DNA of 64,000 bases from Rhodospirillales bacterium (lineage in GTDB: Bacteria > Pseudomonadota > Alphaproteobacteria > Rhodospirillales > Defluviicoccaceae), in the NCBI GenBank assembly GCA_016712595.1, contig JADJQT010000001.1, positions 1,981,501 to 2,045,500 on the forward strand. The letters are read 5' to 3'. Made by a program: the position numbers and the translations under genes. This document shows, piece after piece, positions 25,941-34,532 of this stretch. The notes below the pieces were generated by a model. That model was not told the origin of the DNA and ran no database searches. It saw nothing but the letters and a program-made list of their open reading frames with translations. Position 1 is the stretch's first letter; the number at the start of each line of letters is the position of its first letter.

Positions 25941-25972
25941 CCGGTGCCGCCAGATGCCGCCAGATGTCGTCG

Positions 25973-26536
25973 TCAAATGCCGCCGCCGGCTTCGAGCACG
26001 CCGGTCAGGTATTCGACCCGGCGTAGCAGCGCGTGCAGCGCGTCGTCGGAAAATCCCTCCTGCTCCAGCCGGCGGATCGTCTCGATCAGGTAGTCGCGAT
26101 TGAGGCCCGCGTGGCCTTGGGCGCGGACGATGAACTCGGCCGATCGTACCAGCCCGAGTTCGCCGGCGTACTGCGGATGCCGTGGATCGGCGACGAAGGT
26201 ATAGGCACGGACCTCGCCGTGCGCGGTTTCGACCGCAAGCCGGTCGGCGGTGTAGGCATAAGAGACGAGCTCGCGCTCATCGAGGTAGGCCTTGACCGCC
26301 GGGAACTCCGCCGTCCGCACGCGAAAGGCCAGGCCCTGGCAAGTTCCGCCCGGCGCCAGACCGAGCACCAGCCCCGGCTCGTCGGGCGTGCCGCGATAGA
26401 AATGCGAAAAGACGCAGAAGGAGCGGTGGTAGCCGCGAAGGAGGGCCGGCAGTGTTTCCACGTAGGAAAAGCCCGGCCGCCACATCAGCGAGCCATAGCC
26501 GAAGATCCACTCGCCCCCATCGTCTTGCCTTTCCAT
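25973..26536 (-). CDS. chaC: ChaC-family gamma-glutamylcyclotransferase
   Basis: 187 residues of the ChaC/GGCT fold. It opens with WIFGYGSLMWRPGF, where the YGSL loop binds gamma-glutamyl. YLDERE supplies the catalytic Glu, and ending blocks QYAGELG and GLNRDYLIET match the family. Enzymes of this group split glutathione to 5-oxoproline and Cys-Gly. The ATG at 26536 was preferred to one eight codons earlier because GGAG lies at the right distance. The gene is transcribed towards fmt. Confidence 0.92.
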   Translation of the reverse strand: MERQDDGGEWIFGYGSLMWRPGFSYVETLPALLRGYHRSFCVFSHFYRGTPDEPGLVLGLAPGGTCQGLAFRVRTAEFPAVKAYLDERELVSYAYTADRLAVETAHGEVRAYTFVADPRHPQYAGELGLVRSAEFIVRAQGHAGLNRDYLIETIRRLEQEGFSDDALHALLRRVEYLTGVLEAGGGI

Positions 26537-26796
26537 TCGCCGTTCTCCGCTGTTGGGCACGTCGATTCACCCGCCATGCAAGTCGTCGCCCAGGATGAGT
26601 CCGCGCGCAACCGGCCGCAGGTCCGCGGGACCCGCGCGACGGCCATTCTGAGCGCCAGAACAATGCTTGTCTGTCCACCCAGGCTCGTCTAGCGTCCGTG
26701 AGCGGTTATGTTCCGGCCCATGTCTTCGCTTCCCGAGGTGCGTTTGCCACTCCCGAACGCCATGCCTGCCGGCAGCAATTGGCGCTGCGCTGATCG

Positions 26797-27933
26797 ATGA
26801 GAAACATCGTCATCGGTCTCATTGTCGGCGCCGTGCTCGGCGTGGTGCTCGGCGCGACGGTTATCGCGCCGCGGCTCGAGCGCACCGCGGCCGGATCCGG
26901 GGGAACGTCGCCGGCGCCGTCCGCGGCGGACCTTGCCGAGAAACTGCCGCGTGCGCTGGTCTCGCGTCCAGCCGTTTCGTTGAAACTGGCGGGGGGATTT
27001 CCGCCGGACATGCCGGTCGCCGGCGATCTCGCCAAGCGGATCGATTCACGCATCTGGGAGGTTTCGCGCGGACAGTTCGAGATCCGCTCCTATCCGCCGG
27101 GAGCGCTCGCCGCGGTCGATGACGTGTTCGAGGCGGTGGGGGCGGGAGCCGTCGACGCCGCACTGACGACGCCGGATGTCGCGGGCAATCGCGTGCCGGC
27201 GTTGCGAATCTTCGCCGGCGTTCCCTTCGGCCCTTCGGCCGACGAATTTCTTGCCTGGTTGCAGCTCGGCGGCGGTAAGGAGCTGTTCGACTCCTTGAAC
27301 GAACAACACAATGTGCATGCCCTGGTTTGCGGGATGCTTCCGCCCAGCGCCTTCGGCTGGTTCCGCCACGAGCTGCTCTCGGTGCAAGATCTCAAGGGGC
27401 TGAAAATGAGCGCGGGTGGCCTGGCCGCCCGGGCGCTCTCGCGCTTGGGCGTCGATATTGTCACCTATGCGCCGGGCGATCTGATGCTGGCGATCGAGCA
27501 GGGGAACGTCGACGCGGTCGCCTATGCCTCTCCGGCGATCGACCGGCGGATGGAATTCGGCACCTGGCTGAAGAATTACTATCCCGAGGGCTGGAAGCAG
27601 TCGCTGACGACCGTCGTTCTGATCATCAATCTGAAGAAATGGCAGCAGCTCAACGTCTCGCAGCAGGCGCAGGTCGAAACACTGTGCGGCGATACGATCA
27701 GCGATACCCTGGCGAAAGGCGAGGCGGTGCAGTTCGTGGCGCTGAAGGAATTCTTTGCCCAGGGCATCCGGTTGCAGCGGCTGCCGCCCGGAATTCTCGA
27801 CGCGCTGGATCGCGCGTGGAAGCAGGTGGTGCAGCAGGCGAGCAGCAGCGATCCCGATTTCCTGCGCGTCTGGCAATCACTTTCCGCCTTTCGCGCCGAC
27901 TACGCGATCTGGCGGGAACTCAGCCGGCCTTAG
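26797..27933 (+). CDS. TRAP transporter substrate-binding protein (DctP type), orphan
   Basis: 378 residues. An N-terminal hydrophobic segment (about 4-25, IVIGLIVGAVLGVVLGATVIA) is a signal peptide or anchor without a lipobox. The DctP fold follows (about 60-370): FPPDMPVAGDLAKRI, GAVDAALTTPD, the signature stretch from DLKGLKMSAGG to ALSRLGVDIVTYAPGDLMLAIEQGNVDAVAY, and LKNYYPEGWKQS. TRAP transporters use the sodium gradient to import carboxylates, and this protein should capture the substrate in the periplasm. No dctQ or dctM membrane genes are adjacent; a CBS protein follows instead. The substrate is unknown. Confidence 0.88.
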   Translation: MRNIVIGLIVGAVLGVVLGATVIAPRLERTAAGSGGTSPAPSAADLAEKLPRALVSRPAVSLKLAGGFPPDMPVAGDLAKRIDSRIWEVSRGQFEIRSYPPGALAAVDDVFEAVGAGAVDAALTTPDVAGNRVPALRIFAGVPFGPSADEFLAWLQLGGGKELFDSLNEQHNVHALVCGMLPPSAFGWFRHELLSVQDLKGLKMSAGGLAARALSRLGVDIVTYAPGDLMLAIEQGNVDAVAYASPAIDRRMEFGTWLKNYYPEGWKQSLTTVVLIINLKKWQQLNVSQQAQVETLCGDTISDTLAKGEAVQFVALKEFFAQGIRLQRLPPGILDALDRAWKQVVQQASSSDPDFLRVWQSLSAFRADYAIWRELSRP

Positions 27934-27984
27934 GGCACGTTCGGCGTCGGGGGCCGGCGGCTTTTCCCCCATATCTGACCTGCG

Positions 27985-28473
27985 ATGAAGAAACCGTCGA
28001 CCACCCCTCAGCGAGCCTACCGATCGGTCGGCCAGATCCTTGCCGCAGCGCCGCGGGCGGCCTGCTGGCTCGGTATCGAGGCGACGGTGGACGACGCGCT
28101 GCGGGCGATGGTCGAGCGCGATCTCGGCTGCCTCGTCATCGTCGACGGCGGGGCGATTTGCGGGATGTTTTCCGAGCGGGATTTCCTGCGCTCGCGCCTG
28201 GACGATGCGCGGCCGATCGCGGCGGTGCCGATCGCCGAGGCGATGAACCGGCGGGTCGTTACGGTGGATGCCGGCCGGTCCGTGGCCGATTGCCTTGCGG
28301 ACATCGCCGGAACGCCCGGCCGCTACCTTGTCGTCATCGAGGATGGTGCGCCGGCGGGGATCGTCGCCGGCGACGAGTTGAGCCGCTGGGTGATCCATCA
28401 TCACGAGACGGTCATCAACGATATGGAGCTGGAAAAGCTGGTGCTATTCGCCCGCGGCACCTATAGCTGCTAG
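27985..28473 (+). CDS. CBS-domain protein
   Basis: 162 residues made of two CBS repeats, about residues 20-70 (ATVDDALRAMVERDLGCLVIVD, then GMFSERDFLR) and 80-140 (EAMNRRVVTVDAGRSVADCL, RYLVVIEDGAPAGIV). A short C-terminal helix has VIHHHETVINDME. CBS pairs usually bind adenosine nucleotides and regulate a partner. No second domain is present, so it is a stand-alone sensor or regulator of unknown target. It begins 51 bases after the TRAP protein gene. Confidence 0.85.
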   Translation: MKKPSTTPQRAYRSVGQILAAAPRAACWLGIEATVDDALRAMVERDLGCLVIVDGGAICGMFSERDFLRSRLDDARPIAAVPIAEAMNRRVVTVDAGRSVADCLADIAGTPGRYLVVIEDGAPAGIVAGDELSRWVIHHHETVINDMELEKLVLFARGTYSC

Positions 28474-28514
28474 CGGCGGACTTGGCGCGAGGCCGGGCAG
28501 GCGCCCGCGCGCGC

Positions 28515-29117
28515 TCAGAGGATCGCGTAGCGTTCGAGATCGGCGCGCAGCGCCTCGGCGCCGCGGAACGGCTCGGCGCGCAGCCCGACCGCCCGCGCCC
28601 CCTCGACGTTGGCGGCGACGTCGTCGATGAACAGGCAGGACGCGGGCTCGAGGTCGAAGCGGCGGAGCAGGTGGCGGTAGATCCCGGGGTCAGGCTTGAC
28701 CAGGCCGACCTCGCCCGAGACGACGAAGCCGTCGAACAGCGCGAAGACGTCAAAACGGCGGCGGACGAGGGGGAACTTCTCGGCCGAGAAGTTGGTCAGC
28801 GCGTAAAGCCGCACCCCGGCGGCGTACAACGCCTCGACCACCGCGATCGTCCCGGACAGCGCGCCGGGCACCATCTCCTCCCAGCGCAGGTCATAGGCGG
28901 CGATCAGCCCGGCGTGCTCGGGGAAGCGGGCGATCAGCTCGGCCACGCCGTCGGCGAACGGCAGGCCGGCATCCAGCCGGCGGTTCCAGTCCGGCGTGCA
29001 CACCTCGGCGAGAAACCGCTCCATCGCCGCGTCGTCGCCGTCGAACAGCGTCCGGTAGAGGTAGCGCGGGTCCCAGTTGATCAGCACCCCGCCGACGTCG
29101 AAAATCACCGCTGTCAT
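28515..29117 (-). CDS. HAD-superfamily hydrolase (YihX/FMN phosphatase-like)
   Basis: 200 residues with all four HAD motifs: AVIFDVGGVLINWDP (nucleophile Asp), ALTNFSAE (motif II), LVKPDPGIYRHLL (motif III Lys) and CLFIDDVAANVEGA (acidic motif IV). The helical C1 cap between motifs I and II (about 20-90) and the VGGVL start match the alpha-glucose-1-phosphate or FMN phosphatase subgroup (YihX, YigB). The precise substrate cannot be assigned. The ATG at 29117 was chosen because GAGAGG lies 8 bases upstream of it. Transcribed towards the CBS gene. Confidence 0.88.
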   Translation of the reverse strand: MTAVIFDVGGVLINWDPRYLYRTLFDGDDAAMERFLAEVCTPDWNRRLDAGLPFADGVAELIARFPEHAGLIAAYDLRWEEMVPGALSGTIAVVEALYAAGVRLYALTNFSAEKFPLVRRRFDVFALFDGFVVSGEVGLVKPDPGIYRHLLRRFDLEPASCLFIDDVAANVEGARAVGLRAEPFRGAEALRADLERYAIL

Positions 29118-29126
29118 CAAGTTCAT

Positions 29127-29668
29127 CCTCTCGCGCCAGCCTTGAGGAGTGCCTCAGGATTTAACGGGTGTGATGCGCCGTCTCGTCGGCTGGCGAACCG
29201 AAATTTTATCCCAATCACGATGTTTTTCAGCCTCAGCGACGTTAACGTTCGCGGCTGTGCTGTTCCTGCCTGCGCATATGCATGCTTAGACTACGGCGTC
29301 GATCGCATATCCGGCTTTATGGAAAATTGTCTGCCGCGCACTGAGGTGGACCCAGATTTTGGGACCATGGGCTTGATTGGAGGGGGGGCGGTTTCGTCGT
29401 CATAGACGGAGCAGATGATGAAGAAGCCGAGGCGGAAAATATTTAGCAAACGCGAGCGCAGACACGCGAGAGTAATCAACACAATACTGTCAAACATTGA
29501 CGAGATTACAATGTTTAACCTAAATAATATTTACAAAGCGACGGTATTGTGTTAGTTTATAGGCGGTGTTTGGTAGATATCAGTTGATTCTTGGTGTTCA
29601 TGTATATTAGGTAATCCCCCAATGGGCGCCAGATTAGCGTAGGAATCTTCGATATCTATCGGCACTTC
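29127..29668. other. Gene-free, A+T-rich spacer with a mobile-element scar
   Basis: From about 29430 to 29660 the DNA is far richer in A and T than the flanks, a compositional sign of foreign DNA. The IS3-like end at 29342 and its short reading frame are listed separately. The rest contains nothing recognisable apart from AT-rich sequence with small GATATC-type dyads. Confidence 0.5.
29342..29555 (+). mobile_element. Probable remnant of the left end of an IS3-family-like insertion sequence
   Basis: At 29342 the sequence TGAGGTGGACCCAGATTTTG resembles the terminal repeats of IS3-family elements (TG start, CCC, A/T run, GG). About 73 bases in, an ATG at 29415 preceded by GGAG opens a frame starting MMKKPRRKIFSKRERR, which recalls the first residues of IS3 orfA transposase. 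After about 18 residues the frame turns AT-rich and stops at 29555 after 46 codons. No transposase core, right end or target duplication was found. The match is by eye only; the element is truncated. Confidence 0.35.
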
Positions 29669-30217
29669 TCATATGGGAAGTCTCGCAATCGTCCAGCCGC
29701 TGACGTTGTAGCTGCGCCCGATCTCGGCGAGGGTTTCTTCGTCCCTCTCCCGCCTGGCTATCGCCTCCTTGCGCTGATGGTCAGTGAGCTTCGGCTTGCG
29801 GCTTAGCTTCACGCCCCGCGCCTTGGCGCGTTCGCGGCCTTCGCCGGTGCGGGCGCGGATCAGCTCGCGCTCGAATTCGGCGAGGCCGCCGAAAACGGTG
29901 AGCATGAGCCTCCCGAGCGGAGTCGTGGTGTCGGCCCAGGTGTCGCCAAGGGAGCGGAATCCGGCTCCCTTGCCGGTGATCGCGGCGAGGGTGTTGAGAA
30001 GGTCGCGGGTGGAGCGGGCGAGGCGGTCAAGCCGCGTCACGGTGAGCACGTCGCCGGGGGCGAGAGCGTCGAGCAACCGTCGGAGCTGCGCCCGGTCGGT
30101 CTTCGCGCCCGAGGCCACCTCGCGGAACACCTTCTCCGCTCCGGCGGCCGTCAGCGCGGCAACCTGCGCCTCGACGCTCTGACCGTCCATTGAGACCCGT
30201 GCATAGCCGTAAATCAT
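29669..30217 (-). CDS. Serine recombinase (resolvase/invertase family)
   Basis: 182 residues. The catalytic domain has YGYARVS with the nucleophile Ser at about residue 9, then FREVASGAKTDR, VTRLDRLARST (the conserved RLDRLAR), FGGLAEFEREL and the E-helix TGEGRERAKARG. A C-terminal helix-turn-helix (about 150-182; EIGRSYNVSGWTIARL) binds DNA. Size and order match Tn3-type resolvases and DNA invertases, so the chain looks complete. It resolves cointegrates or inverts DNA at paired sites. The ATG at 30217 opens the catalytic domain. The neighbourhood is AT-rich with a dyad upstream; no transposase gene is beside it. Confidence 0.92.
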   Translation of the reverse strand: MIYGYARVSMDGQSVEAQVAALTAAGAEKVFREVASGAKTDRAQLRRLLDALAPGDVLTVTRLDRLARSTRDLLNTLAAITGKGAGFRSLGDTWADTTTPLGRLMLTVFGGLAEFERELIRARTGEGRERAKARGVKLSRKPKLTDHQRKEAIARRERDEETLAEIGRSYNVSGWTIARLPI

Positions 30218-30281
30218 GCACCCATTATGCACATATATTTTTCACAGGAAAGGGGGCCTGATTTCAGCGGCTTAGGTTTTG

Positions 30282-30303
30282 TGCATAATTCTTGAACTAT
30301 GCA
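30282..30303. promoter_or_regulatory. Dyad upstream of the serine recombinase, possible res/operator subsite
   Basis: TGCATA and TATGCA are perfect inverted copies with a 10-base spacer, about 65 bases before the recombinase start. Related TGCAC/GTGCAT pieces occur closer to the start (about 30199-30232). Resolvases bind dyads of roughly this size next to their own gene, which gives both recombination and autorepression. Confidence 0.4.
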
Positions 30304-30555
30304 GGGAGCTGCAAACGCGGTCGCGGTCCGCGCCGCTTCCGGCACATTAGGTTCACTGGCGTGACCACCGTCTGCTCAACCTCGCATGGCGCGCAGTGTG
30401 AATACCCGCGCTGGAGACGCTGTCGAGTGCGCGCGGGGCAAGTAACCGAAATTTAACCGAAGACACCACCCTTGCGCGAACGCGTTTGCGCCACATTCAA
30501 GGATGTGATAGGCGGACGTTCAATCATCCGTTCGTATTCTCTAGGATCGTCGAGC

Positions 30556-31179
30556 ATGTCCATTCTCGATCTGGAAGCGTTCGACCGGGCGCCCTTGCAG
30601 CGCGACCCGTGCGACTTCATCGTCGTTCCGCAGTTCGTCGGTCCCGAGGTGCTGGCCGAGGTCAACCGCGATTATCCGCAGATCGCCGAGCCGGGTAATT
30701 TCCCGCCGGAGGTCCTCGGCTACGGTCCGGTCTTCGCCGGCCTGCTCGAGGAACTGGCGAGCCCGCTCGTCCGCTCCAAGTTCGCGGCGAAGTTCGACGT
30801 CGATCTGGAACCGCTGGTTCTGCAGACGACGGTGCGCAAGTACAGCGAGCCGTCGGATGGTAACATCCACAACGACTCGCGCACCAAGATCGTCACCGCC
30901 CTGATCTACTTCAATGAAAACTGGACGCACGCGGGGGGGCGGCTGAGGCTGCTGCGTTCGGTGAACGATATTGAGGACTACGCCGCCGAGGTCACGCCCG
31001 AAAAAGGAACGCTCATCGCCTTTCGCCGTTCGGAGCGGTCCTATCACGGTTTCGTTCCGTGCGACGCGGAGCGGCGTTCGCTACAAATGTACTGGGTTAA
31101 ACCGAAGCGGGAAGGCCGCGACGGCCGCAGCCCCGGCAGCCTGAAGAAACGGATCAAGCGCCTGTTCAAGCGCGGCTGA
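30556..31179 (+). CDS. 2-oxoglutarate/Fe(II)-dependent oxygenase superfamily protein
   Basis: 207 residues. The double-stranded beta-helix has the iron triad: His and Asp in NIHNDSRTK (about 105-107) and the distal His in RSYHGFVPC (about 168). The 2OG-binding Arg is likely in the following ERRSLQMYW strand. The type is close to prolyl-hydroxylase-like proteins annotated near sugar or surface-polymer genes, but the substrate is unknown and no such cluster is here. The tail is very basic (KKRIKRLFKRG). The ATG at 30556 begins the folded part; an earlier in-frame start would add 28 unconserved residues. Confidence 0.82.
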   Translation: MSILDLEAFDRAPLQRDPCDFIVVPQFVGPEVLAEVNRDYPQIAEPGNFPPEVLGYGPVFAGLLEELASPLVRSKFAAKFDVDLEPLVLQTTVRKYSEPSDGNIHNDSRTKIVTALIYFNENWTHAGGRLRLLRSVNDIEDYAAEVTPEKGTLIAFRRSERSYHGFVPCDAERRSLQMYWVKPKREGRDGRSPGSLKKRIKRLFKRG

Positions 31180-31328
31180 TCCTACCCCCGGCGCCGAACG
31201 GCGGTCCGGGTGGTGGTGGATCGACTGAGCCAATCTGCTCCCTCGGGCGATTGGCCGCGGTCGGCTCCGGCAAAGGTTCCTGAATGCAACACTGACGTGG
31301 ACCGAAAACGGACGAGGGCGCGCGAACG

Positions 31329-32306
31329 ATGCTGACCATCTATTGCCGGCGCGGCGGGCGGATCGTCGCGGATCATGCCAAGCCGGGCGAACCGCTTCCG
31401 GACGGGCTGGTGTGGGCCGATCTGCTCGAACCGACGGTCGAGGAAATCGAGCAGATCAAGCGCATCGCCGCCATCGAGGTGCCGACGCCGGAGGAAATGC
31501 GCGAGATCGAGCCGTCGAGCCGCCTCTACCGCGAGGGCCTTGCCCTGTTCATGACCGCGAGCGTGCTCGTCCGCACCGATACGCTCGATCCCGAAACGCG
31601 CGCCATCACCTTCGTTCTCTCCGATGGCCTGATGACGACCATTCGCTATGCCTCGCCGACGCCGTTTCAGACGTTCGTCGCCCGCGTCCATTCGCAACCG
31701 GAGCTGTGCGCGAGCGCCGAGATCGCCCTCGTCGAATTGCTCGATGCCATCGTCGATCGGATCGCCGATACGCTGGAGAGTATCGATGCGCACGTTAGTG
31801 CCCTCTCCCGATCGATCTTCACGCCTATCGGCAGTCATCACAAGGATGGGCCGCGCGATTACAGCGAGGAACTCAAGACCATCGGCCTCAACGCCGTTCG
31901 CTGCTCGAAGGTGGATGAAAGTCTCGTTGGTTTGTCGCGCATGCTGACCTTCTTCGATGCGAATATGCGCCAGATTGGCCAAAAACAAGTACGGCCACGA
32001 GTCAAAGATCTTCAGCGTGATATTTTGTCACTTATGGGATATGTCGAGCGTGTATCGGAAAAGCTTCAGCTTTTGCTCGACGCAACCCTTGGAATGATCA
32101 ACATTCAGCAGAATAATATTATTAAAATATTCTCGGTTATTGCCGTCGTGTTTCTGCCGCCAACGCTGGTCGCCAGCATCTACGGCATGAATTTTCAACT
32201 CATGCCCGAGCTTGATTGGGCGTATGGCTACCCGATGGCGTTGCTGCTGATGTTGATGTCCGCGATCGGACCCTATCTCTATTTTCGAAGACGGGGCTGG
32301 TTGTAG
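31329..32306 (+). CDS. corA: CorA-family magnesium/divalent cation transporter
   Basis: 325 residues. The large N-terminal cytoplasmic funnel (1-260) is rich in acidic and helical segments. Two C-terminal transmembrane helices flank the YGMNF signature (GMN at about 291-293), which forms the pore entrance. The helix before it (IFSVIAVVFLPPTLVASI) and the last helix (PMALLLMLMSAIGPYLYF) are clear, and a short basic tail follows. It forms a pentameric channel for Mg2+, and sometimes Co2+ or Ni2+. It is a single gene. Confidence 0.93.
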   Translation: MLTIYCRRGGRIVADHAKPGEPLPDGLVWADLLEPTVEEIEQIKRIAAIEVPTPEEMREIEPSSRLYREGLALFMTASVLVRTDTLDPETRAITFVLSDGLMTTIRYASPTPFQTFVARVHSQPELCASAEIALVELLDAIVDRIADTLESIDAHVSALSRSIFTPIGSHHKDGPRDYSEELKTIGLNAVRCSKVDESLVGLSRMLTFFDANMRQIGQKQVRPRVKDLQRDILSLMGYVERVSEKLQLLLDATLGMINIQQNNIIKIFSVIAVVFLPPTLVASIYGMNFQLMPELDWAYGYPMALLLMLMSAIGPYLYFRRRGWL

Positions 32307-32503
32307 CCTCGTCGCGGTTTGGGGCGGCGGCCGGCGATTTTTTTCGGCCTTCGCCCCCCGGACGCGGGGGTTCGAGTCCACCCGCTCCCGACAAGCTGAT
32401 ATACCCTATCGCATCGCAGGGACGGAGCGCCCGGCCCCGTATCGACGAAGGCAACGAATAGAGACGGGCGAGGCCGCCCACCCTTTCCACGGAGGAGAGA
32501 ACA
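32307..32503. other. Spacer between corA and fbaA with a tRNA/tmRNA-like T-arm
   Basis: Past the corA stop a GGCCG/CGGCC hairpin with a T7 loop occurs near 32328-32348. At about 32358-32388, GGACGCGGGGGTTCGAGTCC followed by ACCCGCTCC looks like the T-arm and 3' acceptor strand of a tRNA or tmRNA. No matching 5' acceptor half or tag frame was found nearby, so this may be a gene remnant or chance. Confidence 0.25.
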
Positions 32504-33595
32504 ATGAGTGGAGCTACAGTAACCGCGACACGCCTGAAGCCGGGCGTTGTGACGGGCAAGGAATACGAGGCGCTCGTCGCTGCCTGCAAGGCGGGAAGCT
32601 ACGCGCTGCCGGCGGTGAACGTCACCAGCACCAACACGGTGAACGCGGTCCTCGAAGCCGCCGCCAAGAACAAGTCGGACGTGATCATCCAGCTCTCGAA
32701 CGGCGGCGCGCAGTTCTATGCCGGCCAGGGCTTTCCGGATGGTAACCTCGCGAAGGTGCTGGGCGCGGTCTCCGCCGCCAAGCACGTTCACATGATGGCC
32801 GAGCATTATGGCGTCTGCGTTGTTCTGCATACGGACCATGCCAACAAGAAGCTGATCCCCTGGGTCGAGGGCCTACTCGATTACGGCGAGGCGTTCTACA
32901 AGGAGACCGGCAAGCCGCTCTACAGCTCGCACATGCTCGATCTGTCGGAAGAGCCGATCGACTGGAATCTCAACGAATGCGCTCGCATCCTCCAGCGGAT
33001 GTCCAAGATGGGCATGAACCTTGAGATCGAACTCGGTGTCACCGGCGGCGAAGAGGACGGCATCGGCTCGGAATTCACCGAGGGCGCCGACAACGCCAAG
33101 CTCTACACCCAGCCGGAGGACGTGCTGCAAGCCTTCGACAAGCTGTCGGACATCGGCATGTTCTCCGTCGCCGCCTCGTTCGGCAACGTCCACGGCGTTT
33201 ACAAGCCGGGCAACGTCAAGCTGCGCCCGGAGATCCTGAAAAAGTCGCAAGACCTGGTCGCGCGTCGCCACAACACCGGCTCGAACCCGCTCAACCTCGT
33301 GTTCCACGGCGGCTCCGGCTCGGAGAAGGCGCAGATCACCGAAGCGGTGGGCTACGGCGTGTTCAAGATGAACATCGATACGGACACCCAGTTTGCGTTC
33401 TCGGAGCCGATCGGCAAGTTCGTCGACGAGCACCCGAAGGCGTTCAAGTACCAGATCGATCCGGAAGACGGCACGCCGTTCAAGAAGTTCTATGACCCCC
33501 GCAAGTGGCTGCGCGAGGCTGAGAAGGGGTTGGTCAATCGGCTGAGCGAGGCGTTCACCGACCTCGGCGCGACCGGCAAGACTCTGGCCGCCTGA
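32504..33595 (+). CDS. fbaA: Class II fructose-bisphosphate aldolase (type A)
   Basis: 363 residues that follow E. coli FbaA closely. The active site is visible: LHTDHANKK (catalytic Asp and Zn His, about 109-110), LEIELGVTGGEEDG (Glu), FGNVHGVYKPGN (Zn His), FHGGSGS (Zn His and phosphate loop) and MNIDTDTQ. It interconverts fructose-1,6-bisphosphate with DHAP and GAP in glycolysis and gluconeogenesis, and could also serve a Calvin cycle. ACGGAGGAGAG before the ATG is a strong ribosome-binding site. The gene is monocistronic and ends at a good terminator. Confidence 0.97.
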   Translation: MSGATVTATRLKPGVVTGKEYEALVAACKAGSYALPAVNVTSTNTVNAVLEAAAKNKSDVIIQLSNGGAQFYAGQGFPDGNLAKVLGAVSAAKHVHMMAEHYGVCVVLHTDHANKKLIPWVEGLLDYGEAFYKETGKPLYSSHMLDLSEEPIDWNLNECARILQRMSKMGMNLEIELGVTGGEEDGIGSEFTEGADNAKLYTQPEDVLQAFDKLSDIGMFSVAASFGNVHGVYKPGNVKLRPEILKKSQDLVARRHNTGSNPLNLVFHGGSGSEKAQITEAVGYGVFKMNIDTDTQFAFSEPIGKFVDEHPKAFKYQIDPEDGTPFKKFYDPRKWLREAEKGLVNRLSEAFTDLGATGKTLAA

Positions 33596-33619
33596 GGCGT
33601 ATCGCCACATAGCCTGAGC

Positions 33620-33665
33620 GGAGGGCGTTCTTTGCTCGATGGAACGGGCGCCCTCCATCCTTTTT
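33620..33665 (+). terminator. Intrinsic terminator of fbaA
   Basis: GGAGGGCG pairs with CGCCCTCC, with an extra GTTC/GAAC inner pairing, followed by ATCCTTTTTG. It lies 25 bases after the fbaA stop and between convergent genes. Confidence 0.8.
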
Positions 33666-33742
33666 GAAGAAAACCGCCTGAACTGCTTTTGGTCAGCGGT
33701 CGATATTCTTAGCGGCGTGGCGGTCCGCCCACCGCTTTTTTC

Positions 33743-34516
33743 TCAGTGCTTGAGGATCTGGCTGAGGAACTTCTGCGTCCGGTCGCTCTTCGGATTGATA
33801 AAGAACTCGTTCGGTGGGGCCTTCTCGATGATCTGCCCACCGTCCATGAAGACGACGGTATCGGCGACGGTCTTGGCGAAGCCCATTTCGTGGGTCACGC
33901 AGATCATTGTCATTCCCGCGTGCGCCAGTTCGACCATCACGTCGAGAACTTCCTTGATCATCTCGGGATCAAGCGCCGAGGTCGGCTCGTCGAACAACAT
34001 GATCTCGGGCTTGAGGGACAGCGCGCGGGCGATCGCCACCCGCTGCTGCTGACCGCCGGAGAGCTGCCCCGGATACTTGCCGGCCTGCTCAGGAATATGC
34101 ACGCGCTCCAGGTATTCCATTGCCGTAGCAATTGCCTGTTTTTTCGGCACGCGCTTGACCCAGGTCGGAGCCAGAATGAGGTTGTCGAGCACGGTCAGGT
34201 GCGGGAAAAGGTTGAACTGCTGGAACACCATGCCGACGTCGCGGCGGATGCGCTCGACGGTGCGCACGTCGCGGGTAAGCTCCACGCCGTTGACGATGAT
34301 CTTTCCCTTCTGGTGCTCCTCGAGGGCATTGACGCAACGGATCATCGTCGACTTTCCCGATCCGGACGGGCCGCAGACGACGATGCGCTCGCCGCGGCGG
34401 ATGTCGAGCGAGACATCGCGCAGAACATGGAACGCGCCATACCATTTGTTGACGCGCTCAAGACGGATGGCGACGTCGGGCGATTGAGTTGTCGTCGGTT
34501 GCGGTTGCGCGGGCAC
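33743..34516 (-). CDS. aapP: Amino-acid ABC transporter ATP-binding protein
   Basis: 257 residues of the polar-amino-acid ABC ATPase type. It has Walker A GPSGSGKSTM, the Q-loop VFQQFNLFPHLTV, signature LSGGQQQRVAIARAL, Walker B IMLFDEPTSALDPE and the switch His VTHEMGFA. It energises import of L-amino acids with AapQ and AapM. Start is a GTG at 34516 with GGGAGAGGA at good spacing. It is last in the aapJQMP operon, 16 bases after aapM. Confidence 0.95.
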   Translation of the reverse strand: MPAQPQPTTTQSPDVAIRLERVNKWYGAFHVLRDVSLDIRRGERIVVCGPSGSGKSTMIRCVNALEEHQKGKIIVNGVELTRDVRTVERIRRDVGMVFQQFNLFPHLTVLDNLILAPTWVKRVPKKQAIATAMEYLERVHIPEQAGKYPGQLSGGQQQRVAIARALSLKPEIMLFDEPTSALDPEMIKEVLDVMVELAHAGMTMICVTHEMGFAKTVADTVVFMDGGQIIEKAPPNEFFINPKSDRTQKFLSQILKH

Positions 34517-34532
34517 GGCGGTGTCCTCTCCC

